DNA from: Streptomyces chromofuscus
Lineage (GTDB): Bacteria; Actinomycetota; Actinomycetes; Streptomycetales; Streptomycetaceae
Length of the DNA stretch: 64,000 nucleotides
Reading direction: 5' to 3'
Assembly (NCBI RefSeq): GCF_015160875.1
Contig: NZ_CP063374.1
Location: 4,343,501-4,407,500 of the forward strand
Shown here: in pieces, positions 38,348 through 47,649 of the stretch
Numbering within the stretch: the stretch's first letter is position 1
Layout of the letters: every line of letters starts with the position of its first letter
The notes under the pieces: generated by a model
The model's input: only the letters and a program-made list of their open reading frames with translations
Database searches by the model: none
What the model was told of the DNA's origin: nothing
Translations under genes and position numbers: made by a program

Positions 38348-39406
38348 TCAGAGGTCCTTGGCCGGCCAGTCCAGCAGACGGGCACCGATCACTGCGGTCT
38401 GGAGCATGTAACGGTGGGCCGGATCTGCGGGGTTCGCGCCGGTGAGCTTGTGGATGCGCTCCAGCCGGTAGGTCAGGGCCCGCACGCTGAGGGAGAGACG
38501 TCGGGCCGCTTCGGCGGCCACGCAGCCCGAGTCGAAGTATGCGGTGAGAGTGTCGAGGAGGGGTTCGGCGCCCCCGCGAGCCGTGGTGAGCGGGCCGAGG
38601 CTGTTCAGCACGAGATCGGCCATGGCCTGCCGATCCCGGGTCAGGACGGGGTAGACGAGCAGATCGGCGGCGTGCAGGACCGGGTCCTCCAGTTCCAGGC
38701 GCTCGGCCAGTTCCAAGGCGTTGAGCGCCTCTTCGTACGAGTGGACGACTCCGCCGGGTCCGGGCTGCGCACGGCCGATGGCGACCCGGCCGCCTTCCGT
38801 GGCCGCGTGGGCCTGCTTGGCGAAGTACGCGAGTACGTCGTCCTGGTGGCCGGGTGCGATGCAGAGAAGCCGACCGTCCTTGGTGGTGAGCAGGATGCTG
38901 CGGTCGCCGAAGCGGGAGATGAGGGCCCGTTCCACCTGCCGGGGGACCGGGTCGCCCTCGTCGTAGGCGGTGGGACCTTCGGCGACGGCCACGGCGTGGG
39001 CGTGTGACAGGCGCAGACCGAAGCGCTCGGCGCGTTCGGCGAGACGGCCCAGGTCGCTGCGGCCGTAGAGAAGGTCGTCGATGAACTCCCGGCGGGCGGC
39101 CTCCTCCTGACGTACGGCGTGGCGTTGGGCGCGTTCGTAGCCCTCCGAGAAGGCGTCTATGACCTGGTGCAGGGCGGCCAGGGCCGAGTCGGTCGTGCCC
39201 GGGGTGGTCGGCCACGCCGCGCGGGCGGCGGTCAGATGGGCGCTGACCAGGGCGCGCAGTCCGTGGCCGGCGTCCGCGGCCCGCTCACCGAGCTCCCGAC
39301 GGGAGGTGAGTTCCTCCCGGGTGAGGCGCCGCCCCGTGGCCGAGACATCGGCCAGAATCCGGGCACAGCCCTCCAGATACTGCTCGGGAATCTCCCGTTC
39401 CGTCAC
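38348..39406 (-). CDS. PucR/CdaR-type transcriptional regulator
   Basis: 352 aa. A helical N-terminal region, a middle domain (RFGLRLSHAHAVAVAEGPTAYDEGDPVPRQVERALISRFGDRSILLTTKDGRLLCIAPG) with the folding pattern of the PucR GGDEF-like part, and the C-terminal HTH of the family (LLDTLTAYFDSGCVAAEAARRLSLSVRALTYRLERIHKLTGANPADPAHRYMLQTAV). It is divergent from the YqiJ-like/flotillin genes, with a 250-bp gap holding a 36-bp inverted repeat, and probably controls that operon. GTG 39406. Ligand unknown. Confidence 0.87.
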   Translation of the reverse strand: MTEREIPEQYLEGCARILADVSATGRRLTREELTSRRELGERAADAGHGLRALVSAHLTAARAAWPTTPGTTDSALAALHQVIDAFSEGYERAQRHAVRQEEAARREFIDDLLYGRSDLGRLAERAERFGLRLSHAHAVAVAEGPTAYDEGDPVPRQVERALISRFGDRSILLTTKDGRLLCIAPGHQDDVLAYFAKQAHAATEGGRVAIGRAQPGPGGVVHSYEEALNALELAERLELEDPVLHAADLLVYPVLTRDRQAMADLVLNSLGPLTTARGGAEPLLDTLTAYFDSGCVAAEAARRLSLSVRALTYRLERIHKLTGANPADPAHRYMLQTAVIGARLLDWPAKDL

Positions 39407-39551
39407 GTCGCCCCCGGTTTTTTTGACGCGCCGATGACGGTTTCTTGGCGGCGCACCGGCATGCAGACCCTAATGAACGCTTCCGGAAATCGGCAATGCG
39501 CGTGCCGGTGAGTGCCGTGCACTATGACCTGCGGGGAGCACTGCGGGGGAT

Positions 39552-39587
39552 TCCGGTGCCGGACACCGGCAGGCGTCCGGCACCGGA
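39552..39587. promoter_or_regulatory. 13-bp inverted repeat between PucR-type regulator and flotillin operon
   Basis: TCCGGTGCCGGAC (39552-39564) and GTCCGGCACCGGA (39575-39587) with a 10-nt loop, 70 bp before the ATG at 39657. In a gap between divergent genes it fits an operator or leader hairpin better than a terminator. Confidence 0.65.
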
Positions 39588-39656
39588 GCCCGGAGCATGC
39601 GATGCGCCACCGAAACACGGCGGACGAGCACTGCGGCCGGAAAGGGGGACGAGCTC

Positions 39657-40097
39657 ATGCGGACGTTGCTGGCGGTCGCCACTGGCCTGCCCACGATCCT
39701 GCTGACCGCCGCCCTCGTCGTGGTGCTGTGTTTCTGGGTCCTGGTTGCCGCGCGCCTCACCAGCACCTGCAGCTTCGATGCGGACCTCGATCTCCGCGCG
39801 TGGGGCATGGGCGGCGTACCGGTGGCGATCGCCCTCTCCTCGCTGACCGTTCTGGCCTGGTCCCTCAGTGTCGGCGGGACTCTCGTCCTGGTCGTGTTCA
39901 CCTCGCCCGGCCCCGCCACCGGACTGCTGCGCATGGTCGTGCCGGTCCTTGCGCTGCTCGCCGCATGGCGGATGACCCGCCTGTTCGTACGGCCCCTGCA
40001 CCGTCCCTTCCCCGATGAACCCCGTCTGTCCGACCTCGGCCGGACAGAGGACAGGCACCGGGACCGAGTCCGGGACCACATGGACCACGCGGCCTGA
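39657..40097 (+). CDS. small membrane protein, YqiJ N-terminal-like
   Basis: 146 aa with three to four membrane helices (MRTLLAVATGLPTILLTAALVVVLCFWVLVAARL; GVPVAIALSSLTVLAWSLSVGGTLVLVV; LRMVVPVLALLAAWRMTRLFV) and a short charged tail. Position immediately before the YqiK-like flotillin suggests a YqiJ counterpart, but the OB-fold seen in YqiJ is missing. The likeness is inferred from context and topology. ATG 39657 has AAAGGGGGA 8 nt upstream. Confidence 0.72.
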   Translation: MRTLLAVATGLPTILLTAALVVVLCFWVLVAARLTSTCSFDADLDLRAWGMGGVPVAIALSSLTVLAWSLSVGGTLVLVVFTSPGPATGLLRMVVPVLALLAAWRMTRLFVRPLHRPFPDEPRLSDLGRTEDRHRDRVRDHMDHAA

Positions 40098-40173
40098 CGC
40101 ACGGCGCCACCAGAGAGCGGCCCCGCCCTCCTTCCTCACGCCTCAACTCCCTCACGCCACAAGGACGTATGAC

Positions 40174-42210
40174 ATGAATGCCATCACTGTGGGCGCCGGC
40201 GTGCTCATCGTCGGCGCCGCGCTCGCCGTCCTCGTCGTCTCCCAGCTCTTCCGCAAGGTGGAGCAGGGCAAGGCGCTGATCGTCTCCAAGCTGCGCAAGG
40301 TCGATGTGACCTTCACTGGGCAGGTCGTGTTGCCGGTGCTGCACAAGGCCGAGGTGATGGACATCTCGGTGAAGGCCATCGAGATCACGCGGACCGGCAA
40401 GGACGGGCTGATCTGCCGGGACAACATACGCGCCGATATCCGTATCACCTTCTTCGTCAAGGTCAACAAGACGGTCGAGGACGTCATCAAGGTCGCTCAG
40501 GCGGTCGGCACCGCACGCGCCAGTGACCGGGACACGCTCCAGGAGCTGTTCCACGCGAAGTTCTCCGAAGCACTGAAGACTGTGGGCAAGCAGCTGGACT
40601 TCACCGACCTGTACACCAAGCGCGACGAGCTTCGGTACCGGATCATCGAGGTCATCGGCGTCGACCTGAACGGCTACCACCTCGAAGACGCGGCGATCGA
40701 CTACCTGGAGCAGACGCCGCTGACCCAGCTCGACCCGGCCAACGTCCTCGACGCCCAGGGCATCCGCAAGATCACGGAGCTGACGGCCGTGGAGCACGTG
40801 CGCACCAACGAGGCGCAGCGCACCGAGGAGAAGGAGATCACCCGGCAGAACGTCGACGCCCGCGAGGCGATCCTGGAGATGGAGCGCCGGCAGGCCGACG
40901 CGGAGATCAAGCAGCGGCGGGAGATCGCGACCGTACGGGCCCGGGAGGAGGCCGAGACGGCGCGGGTGGTGGAGGAGGAGCGGCTGCGGGCGCAGGGCGC
41001 GTTCCTGGCCACCGAGGAGAAGCTCGGCGTGCAGCGCGAGAACCAGGCGCGTGAGGTCGCGGTCGCCGCGAAGAACCGCGAGCGGGTCATCGCCGTGGAG
41101 AACGAGCGCATCGAGAAGGACCGCCTCCTCGAAGTCATCGCGAGGGAGCGCGAGACGCAACTGACTCGGATCGCCGCCGAGAAGGAGGTCGAGGCGGAGA
41201 AGAGGGACATCGCCGAGGTCATCCGCGAGCGGGTCGCGGTGGACCGTACGGTCGCCGAGCAGGAGGAGTCCATCAAGAAGCTGCGCGCCGTCGAGGAGGC
41301 GGAGCGGCAGCGGCAGGCCGTGATCATCGCCGCCGAGGCGGAGGCACAGGAGAGGCTGGTCAAGGACATCAAGGCCGCTGAAGCTGCCGAGCAGTCGGCC
41401 ACTCACCGCGCCGCCGAGGAACTGACCCTGGCCGAGGCCCGGTTGAAGACGGCCGACCTCGACGCCCGCGCCAAGCTCCGCCTCGCCGAGGGCGTCCAGG
41501 CCGAGGCGGCTGCGGAAGGGCTCGCGGCGGTCCAGGTCCGCGACAAGGAGGCCGAGGTCATCGAGAAGGCCGGCCGCGCGGAGGCCGAGGCGACCCAGGC
41601 CCGGATGCGGGCCGAGGCAGAGGGCACCAAGGCGCGGGCCCTCGCCGAGGCCGAAGGCATCGGCGAGAAGCTCAAGGTCGAGGCGGCCGGGCTGACCGAG
41701 AAGGCGGCGGCGATGGCTGCCCTCGACGACGCGTCCCGTGGCCACGAGGAGTACCGGCTGCGCCTGGAAGCCGAGAAGGACATCCGGCTCGCGGGCCTGG
41801 ACGTACAGCGCCAGGTCGCCGAGGCGCAGGCCACGGTGCTCGCCACCGGGCTGGAAAACGCCGACATCAACATCGTCGGCGGCGAGTCGGTCTTCCTCGA
41901 CCGGCTGGTCGGATCGATCGCGCTCGGCAAGGGCATCGACGGCTTCGTCCAGCACTCCGAGACCGCGCAGGCACTGGCCGCGCCCTGGCTGGACGGCGCC
42001 TCCAGCTTCACCGACGACCTGAGTCGCATCCTCGGCTCTGTCTCCACGGCCGACGTGCAGAACATGACCGTCTCGGCATTGCTGATGAAGCTGATGCGGA
42101 CCGGCGGGGCCGACTCCGGGCAGCTCCAGCAGCTGCTCGACAAGGCCGGCGAGCTGGGTCTGGCGGACAAGCCGCTCACCGCCCGCAACGGCAAGGCCGT
42201 CCACGCCTGA
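40174..42210 (+). CDS. flotillin/YqiK-like SPFH protein
   Basis: 678 aa. N-terminal membrane helix (VGAGVLIVGAALAVLVVSQLF), Band 7 domain ~28-215 (FRKVEQGKALIVSKLRKVDVTFTGQVVLPVLHKAEVMDISVKAIEI, LICRDNIRADIRITFFVKVNKTVEDVIKVAQAVG), then a very long charged coiled coil of Glu/Ala/Arg repeats (~215-560) and a C-terminal helical segment (ENADINIVGGESVFLDRLVGSIALGKGIDGFVQ, QLLDKAGELGLADKPL). Flotillins form membrane microdomain scaffolds. It is 76 bp after the YqiJ-like gene and 81 bp before the giant ATPase, in the same direction. Confidence 0.93.
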   Translation: MNAITVGAGVLIVGAALAVLVVSQLFRKVEQGKALIVSKLRKVDVTFTGQVVLPVLHKAEVMDISVKAIEITRTGKDGLICRDNIRADIRITFFVKVNKTVEDVIKVAQAVGTARASDRDTLQELFHAKFSEALKTVGKQLDFTDLYTKRDELRYRIIEVIGVDLNGYHLEDAAIDYLEQTPLTQLDPANVLDAQGIRKITELTAVEHVRTNEAQRTEEKEITRQNVDAREAILEMERRQADAEIKQRREIATVRAREEAETARVVEEERLRAQGAFLATEEKLGVQRENQAREVAVAAKNRERVIAVENERIEKDRLLEVIARERETQLTRIAAEKEVEAEKRDIAEVIRERVAVDRTVAEQEESIKKLRAVEEAERQRQAVIIAAEAEAQERLVKDIKAAEAAEQSATHRAAEELTLAEARLKTADLDARAKLRLAEGVQAEAAAEGLAAVQVRDKEAEVIEKAGRAEAEATQARMRAEAEGTKARALAEAEGIGEKLKVEAAGLTEKAAAMAALDDASRGHEEYRLRLEAEKDIRLAGLDVQRQVAEAQATVLATGLENADINIVGGESVFLDRLVGSIALGKGIDGFVQHSETAQALAAPWLDGASSFTDDLSRILGSVSTADVQNMTVSALLMKLMRTGGADSGQLQQLLDKAGELGLADKPLTARNGKAVHA

Positions 42211-42291
42211 CCCGCCCGCCCCGGTCCGGAGCCGCCGCACAGGGGACGGCGGCTCCGGACCGTGTTCCTGCGACTTCCTGAGAGGGAATCC

Positions 42292-45200
42292 ATGACCACC
42301 GGCCTGGACACCGGCACGCACGAGCCACTGGACACGGGTACGTACGAGGTACTGCGCGACCGACTCACCGCGCAGGCCGCCGAGCTCGCCCGCCGCACCG
42401 AGGCGCTCAACGCCCGCCGCGGCGAGGAGTTCGGCTCGATGCGGCTGGAACTGGCCCGCACGGAGCGGCTGCGTACCGATGACGCCGTGGTGCCCCGGGA
42501 CATCGTCGCCGTGGGGGACGTGCTGCTCTTCGGCTACAACGCCGTCCCGAGCCGCGGGGCGGACACCGGCGTGGGCGAGGCCCTGGCCCTGCACGACCGC
42601 ACCCTTGTGCGACTGCCCGACGACGCCGTGCCCGGCCTGCTCGACGACCCGTCCTTCGTCCGGGAGTTCGCGGCCCTGCACCGCTACTACCGTCAGGCCC
42701 GTCTCCTGCAACTGCGTCTCGTCGAAGGCAAGGTGCTCGCCGTCTTCCAGACCGGCGAGAAGACGGACGACATCCGCGTCCTGCGGTGGTCCCTGTCCGG
42801 CGACGGCCGGGCCACGTTCCTGGACGCACGGGGCGACCGTGACCACGTCCTGCCGCCCTCCCACGACGTCGACTGGACGCCGGCCACCCGCGACGACCAC
42901 GTCCTCGGCCGCCATCCCCATGTCTCCGTCGACGGCGAGGTGTTCGTCTCCACGGTCGGCGGCACGCTCACCGTCAAGACCGATGACGACACCGAGACCG
43001 CTGAGGGCATGTACAGCGAGCCGGTCGACGAGCCGCTCCAGTCCCTCGCGGACGCGGACATCGCCCACGCGCGCGTGGGCGCCCTGATCCTGCTGCGCAT
43101 CCGCCCCTACAAGGAGGACACCGACCGCCATCTGGTGTACAACACCCGCACCGGAGCCGTCGTACGTCTCGACGACATCGGCAGGGGCTGCCGCCGCCTG
43201 CCGGACGATCAGGGCATCGTCTTCCCCGGCGGCTACTGCCTGGCCACCGGTACCTACAAGACGTACGAACGTGACACGGCGGAGCTGGAGTTCGAGCGGG
43301 AGATCCGCTCACCGAACGGCGAGGACGTGCTCTACGCCTTCCATGCACGCGCGGAGGGCCGCAGCCTCCTCCTGCCGTACAACACGATCCGCAAGGAGAT
43401 GGCCGCCCCGCTGTCCTGCCACGGCTGGGCACTCCTCGACGACGGCGCGCTCGTGGTCCTGCGCGCCGACGGTGGCGAACCACAGCGGGTCCACCCCGCG
43501 CAGCTGTGGCACTCCCCGTACGTCTCCGACACCCATGCCGCCGCCCAGCCCGTCGGCACCGGCCCACTGGGCCGCGTCGGCAACGCCGACCTGGTGCGCG
43601 GCATCTCCGACTGCCTGTCCATCACCGGGGCCGTCGCCGACACGACCCCCACCCGCGAGATGTACGAGGCGCTGGTGGCCGCCTGCGTCCGGACGGCGGA
43701 CACTCACCACTGGCTGACCGACCCCCAACTCGGCGACCTCCAGACCCCGCTGGCACAGGTGCGCGCCACGGCGGAGCAGGTCCTGGCCGAGTTCGAGACC
43801 GTCCAGGCCCTGACCCGGCAGGCCGCCGACGCGCTCGACGAGGCCGCCGCGCGGGTCGCCGCAGTCGTACGCGGGTTGCGGGGTCAGGCGCCGCGTGGAG
43901 CCGCCGCCTGGGTGACCGGGCTGACGGAGCTCCGCCAGGCGCAGGGTCACCTACTGACCCTCAAGGAGATGCGGTACGCGGACACCGCACGCATCGACGC
44001 ACTCGCCTCCGACACCGAGGCCGATCTGACCGTCTTCGGGCAGCGGGCCGTCGCCCACCTGGCACGCGAGGACGCCTTCGCCGACCACCACACGGACGTC
44101 GAGCGGCTCATCGAGGACACCGAGGCCGTCGCCACCGTCGCAGAGACCGGGTCCATGATGGCCCGCCTCGACGAGCTGGCCGAAGGGATGAGCGCGGTGA
44201 CCGAGGTGGTCGCCGGTCTCGACATCGGTGACGCCACGGTCCGTACGGCCGTACTGGAGCGCATCGCCGAGGTCCTCGGCGGAGTCAACCGGGCGCGCGC
44301 CATCCTCGAAACCCGCCGACGCTCTCTCCTCGACCAGGAGAGCCGGGCGGGGTTCGCCGCCGAGCTCGCGGTGCTGGGCCAGGCCGTCGCCGGGGCCCTC
44401 GCCGCGGCCGGCAGCCCCGACGCGTGCGACGAGCAGCTCGCCCGCCTATTGGCCCAGGTGGAGAGCCTCCAATCCAGGTTCGCCGAGTTCGACGACTTCC
44501 TCGACGTCCTCGCGGACAAACGCGACGGGATCCACGAGGCGTTCTCCACGCGCAAGCAGACCCTGGCCGACACCCGCGCCCGTCAAGCCGAACGCCTGGC
44601 CGACTCCGCGGCCCGCGTCCTCGCCACCGTGGCCCGCCGGGCCGCCACCCAGACGGACGCGGACGCGGTCACCGCCTACTTCACCTCCGATCCGATGCCC
44701 GCCAAGGTCCGCCGCATCGCCGACGAACTGCGCGACCTCGGCGACCAGGTGCGGGCCGAGGAACTGGACGGCCGCCTCAAGGCCGCCCGGCAAGAGGCAC
44801 TTCGCACCCTGCGCGACCGCACCGAGCTGTACTCCGACGACGGCCGCGCCCTACACCTGGGCCACCACCGCTTCGCCGTGAACACCCAGCCACTCGAGCT
44901 CACCCTGGTCCCCCACGGCGACGGCCTGGCCTTCGCGGTGACCGGCACCGACTACCGCTCCCCGGTCACCGACGCCGACTTCACCACCACCCGCCGGTAC
45001 TGGGACCGCCCCCTGCCCTCGGAGTCGCCCGAGGTCTACCGCGCCGAGCATCTCGCCGCCCGCCTGCTGGATGAACACGGTCCTGAGGTCCTGGCGGAGA
45101 CCGACCTGCCCACCCTCGTGCGCCAGGCGGCAGAGACGGCGTACGACGAGGGCTACGAACGCGGGGTCCACGACCACGACGCGACAACGATCCTCACCGC

Positions 45201-47184
45201 GCTCCTGCGCCTGCACGACGAGGCGGGACTGCTCCGCCACGAGCCCGTCGCCCGGGCCGGTGCCCAGCTGTTCTGGGCGCACGGGACGACGGCCGCGGCG
45301 CGCGACAGCTGGACGAGGCGTGCGGTGTCGCTGGCGCGGGCGAGGGACACCTTCGGCCTTGCGCCCGCCATCGCCGACCTGCGGGCGGAGCTGGCGGAAG
45401 CGATCGGAGGCGAGCACGCGGGCAGCGCCGCCGCCTACCTGTTCGAGGAGCTGACCACCGGACCCGGCGGCTTCGTCATCAGCGCCGGCACCCGCACGTT
45501 GCTCGACAAGTTCCGCCGCACCGTGGGCACGTCCGCCTACGACGACGACCTCATGGCGCTCGACGACCTGGCTGCCCGCAAGCAGCTCGTCGAGGCATGG
45601 CTCTCCTCGTACACCTCCTCCACCGGCCTGGACGTCCCGCCCGGCGACCTGGCCGAGGCGGTGGCCGCCGAGCTCTGCCCGGATCTGGTCCGGTACGAGT
45701 CCGACGCCGCACTGACCGAGACCGTCGAGGGATTGCTGGGCACGCACCCACGCATCACGGGTGGCACGCTCACCGTCCGCGTGGACGAACTCCTCGCCCG
45801 CACACGGCACTTCCACCTGCACGAGCTCCCCGCCCACCGCGCGTACCAGCGTCACCGGACAGCCCTGGTGGCCGCCGAGCGCACGCGGATCCGCCTGGAC
45901 GAGTACCGCCCGCGCGTGATGTCCGCGTTCGTGCGGAGCAAGGTCATCGACGAGGTCTACCTCCCCCTCATCGGCGACAACCTCGCCAAGCAGCTCGGCA
46001 CCACGGGCGAGAGCAGGCGCACCGACACCGGCGGCCTGCTCCTGCTGATCTCCCCGCCCGGCTACGGCAAGACGACCCTCATGGAGTACGTCGCCGACCG
46101 GCTCGGCCTGCTCCTGGTGAAGGTCGATGGTCCGGCACTGGGCCACGCCGTCACCTCACTCGACCCCGCCGAGGCGCCGAACGCCACTGCCCGTCAGGAG
46201 GTCGAGAAGATCAACTTCGCGCTGGAGGCGGGCAACAACACCCTCCTGTACCTGGACGACATCCAGCACACCTCCCCGGAGCTGCTGCAGAAGTTCATCC
46301 CGCTGTGCGACACCACCCGCCGGATGGAAGGCGTGCGGGACGGCGAGCCGCGCACCTACGATCTGCGCGGCAAGCGGTTCGCCGTATGCATGGCAGGCAA
46401 CCCCTACACCGAGTCCGGCAGCCACTTCCGCGTGCCCGACATGCTCGCCAACCGGGCCGATGTCTGGAACCTCGGCGACGTCCTGACGGGTAGGGAGGAC
46501 GCCTTCGCGCTCAGCTTCATCGAGAACGCCCTGACGTCGAACCCGGTGCTCGCTCCACTGGCCGGCCGCGAGCGTACCGACCTGGACCTCCTCCTCCGCC
46601 TGGCTGAAGGCGACGGGTCGTCCCGTGCCGACCGCCTCACCCACCCGTACGCCCCCGCCGAGCTGGAGCGGATCCTGGCCGTTCTGCGCCACCTGCTCAC
46701 CGCCCGGCAGACGGTCCTGGCGGTGAACGCGGCCTACATCGCCTCGGCGGCCCAGTCGGACGCGACCCGAACCGAACCGCCCATCCAACTGCAGGGCTCC
46801 TACCGCAACATGAACAAGATCGCCCAGCGCATCCAGCCCGTCATGAACGACACCGAGCTCGCCGCGCTGATCGACGACCACTACACCGCCGAGGCGCAGA
46901 CCCTGACCAGCGGCGCCGAGGCCAACCTGCTGAAGCTCGGCGAACTGCGCGGCACGTTGACGGCGCACCAGGCGTCGAGGTGGGCGGAGGTGAAGGCTGC
47001 CTACGTCCGCTCCCAAGCCCTCGGTGGTCCTGAGGACGCGCCCCTGTCCCGCGCGGTCGCTGCGCTCGGCCTGCTCGCCGACCGGATCGCCGCGATCGAG
47101 ACGGCGATCGACCGGGCTGCCGACCCACGCCATGTGTCGGCGAACTCCCAGGCCCGTCATGCGGCGGGGAGGCAGGACCACTGA
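42292..47184 (+). CDS. giant DUF3686-type AAA ATPase
   Basis: 1630 aa. The first ~450 residues are beta-rich (DUF3686-like: VPRDIVAVGDVLLFGYNAVPSR, RLVEGKVLAVFQTGEKTDDIRVLRWSLSGDGRATFLDARGDRD). A long helical/coiled middle (~480-850) leads to a second region and a C-terminal AAA domain: Walker A SPPGYGKTTL (1254-1263), Walker B LLYLDDIQH with D1322/D1323, and sensor MAGNPYTESGSHFRVPDML. I associate this family with 'ATPase involved in DNA repair' labels and with YqiK-type flotillins; the role is not established. ATG 42292. The next start (47186) follows after 1 bp. Confidence 0.9.
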   Translation: MTTGLDTGTHEPLDTGTYEVLRDRLTAQAAELARRTEALNARRGEEFGSMRLELARTERLRTDDAVVPRDIVAVGDVLLFGYNAVPSRGADTGVGEALALHDRTLVRLPDDAVPGLLDDPSFVREFAALHRYYRQARLLQLRLVEGKVLAVFQTGEKTDDIRVLRWSLSGDGRATFLDARGDRDHVLPPSHDVDWTPATRDDHVLGRHPHVSVDGEVFVSTVGGTLTVKTDDDTETAEGMYSEPVDEPLQSLADADIAHARVGALILLRIRPYKEDTDRHLVYNTRTGAVVRLDDIGRGCRRLPDDQGIVFPGGYCLATGTYKTYERDTAELEFEREIRSPNGEDVLYAFHARAEGRSLLLPYNTIRKEMAAPLSCHGWALLDDGALVVLRADGGEPQRVHPAQLWHSPYVSDTHAAAQPVGTGPLGRVGNADLVRGISDCLSITGAVADTTPTREMYEALVAACVRTADTHHWLTDPQLGDLQTPLAQVRATAEQVLAEFETVQALTRQAADALDEAAARVAAVVRGLRGQAPRGAAAWVTGLTELRQAQGHLLTLKEMRYADTARIDALASDTEADLTVFGQRAVAHLAREDAFADHHTDVERLIEDTEAVATVAETGSMMARLDELAEGMSAVTEVVAGLDIGDATVRTAVLERIAEVLGGVNRARAILETRRRSLLDQESRAGFAAELAVLGQAVAGALAAAGSPDACDEQLARLLAQVESLQSRFAEFDDFLDVLADKRDGIHEAFSTRKQTLADTRARQAERLADSAARVLATVARRAATQTDADAVTAYFTSDPMPAKVRRIADELRDLGDQVRAEELDGRLKAARQEALRTLRDRTELYSDDGRALHLGHHRFAVNTQPLELTLVPHGDGLAFAVTGTDYRSPVTDADFTTTRRYWDRPLPSESPEVYRAEHLAARLLDEHGPEVLAETDLPTLVRQAAETAYDEGYERGVHDHDATTILTALLRLHDEAGLLRHEPVARAGAQLFWAHGTTAAARDSWTRRAVSLARARDTFGLAPAIADLRAELAEAIGGEHAGSAAAYLFEELTTGPGGFVISAGTRTLLDKFRRTVGTSAYDDDLMALDDLAARKQLVEAWLSSYTSSTGLDVPPGDLAEAVAAELCPDLVRYESDAALTETVEGLLGTHPRITGGTLTVRVDELLARTRHFHLHELPAHRAYQRHRTALVAAERTRIRLDEYRPRVMSAFVRSKVIDEVYLPLIGDNLAKQLGTTGESRRTDTGGLLLLISPPGYGKTTLMEYVADRLGLLLVKVDGPALGHAVTSLDPAEAPNATARQEVEKINFALEAGNNTLLYLDDIQHTSPELLQKFIPLCDTTRRMEGVRDGEPRTYDLRGKRFAVCMAGNPYTESGSHFRVPDMLANRADVWNLGDVLTGREDAFALSFIENALTSNPVLAPLAGRERTDLDLLLRLAEGDGSSRADRLTHPYAPAELERILAVLRHLLTARQTVLAVNAAYIASAAQSDATRTEPPIQLQGSYRNMNKIAQRIQPVMNDTELAALIDDHYTAEAQTLTSGAEANLLKLGELRGTLTAHQASRWAEVKAAYVRSQALGGPEDAPLSRAVAALGLLADRIAAIETAIDRAADPRHVSANSQARHAAGRQDH

Positions 47185-47185
47185 C

Positions 47186-47605
47186 ATGGGTGCTTTCGGC
47201 GGTACGTCGGGGCAGGCCGGGCATCACGGACTGCCCAACCGATGGATCGGCCTCGACGCCGCTGCCCGGCGCAGAAACTGGTGGTGGACCGGCGTCTTGA
47301 CGCTCGTCTTCGCCGGCCTCGCGGTGGCGGTGGCGCCGACCGAGCCGACGGAACGATCGCGGTGGACCGGCGGGGTAGGCGCCTGCTGGCTCGGCTCGCT
47401 CTACTGCATGATCAACCGCGGATATGGCCGAACGCTTCTGACCTCCAGCGGCATGGAGCCCCGCCTTCGTCGGCCACACATCGATCCGGTGGGACGAGAT
47501 CGTCCGGATCGAGCCACGGAGCCACCTGACGCGCGGCGGGAGGTGCGCGCCGTCCGGGTCCAGGGACGATCACTTCATGGACGTGCGATGCAGCGGGTGT
47601 CATGA
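47186..47605 (+). CDS. small membrane protein, PH-like tail disrupted
   Basis: 139 aa as read: a GLDAAARRRNWWWTGVLTLVFAGLAVAV first helix and a second TM-like helix WTGGVGACWLGSLYCMIN. After about residue 88 the frame gives Arg/Pro-rich sequence. A different frame at about 47465-47535 reads AFVGHTSIRWDEIVRIEPRS, as in bacterial PH domains, and the original frame resumes with REVRAVRVQGRSL. Two compensating indels are likely, in nature or in sequencing. ATG 47186 follows the giant ATPase stop by 1 bp, so it is in the flotillin operon. Confidence 0.55.
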   Translation: MGAFGGTSGQAGHHGLPNRWIGLDAAARRRNWWWTGVLTLVFAGLAVAVAPTEPTERSRWTGGVGACWLGSLYCMINRGYGRTLLTSSGMEPRLRRPHIDPVGRDRPDRATEPPDARREVRAVRVQGRSLHGRAMQRVS

Positions 47606-47649
47606 TCACGACGTCGTCGGGCGTCGGCCCGGTACGCAGGGGAGAAACC

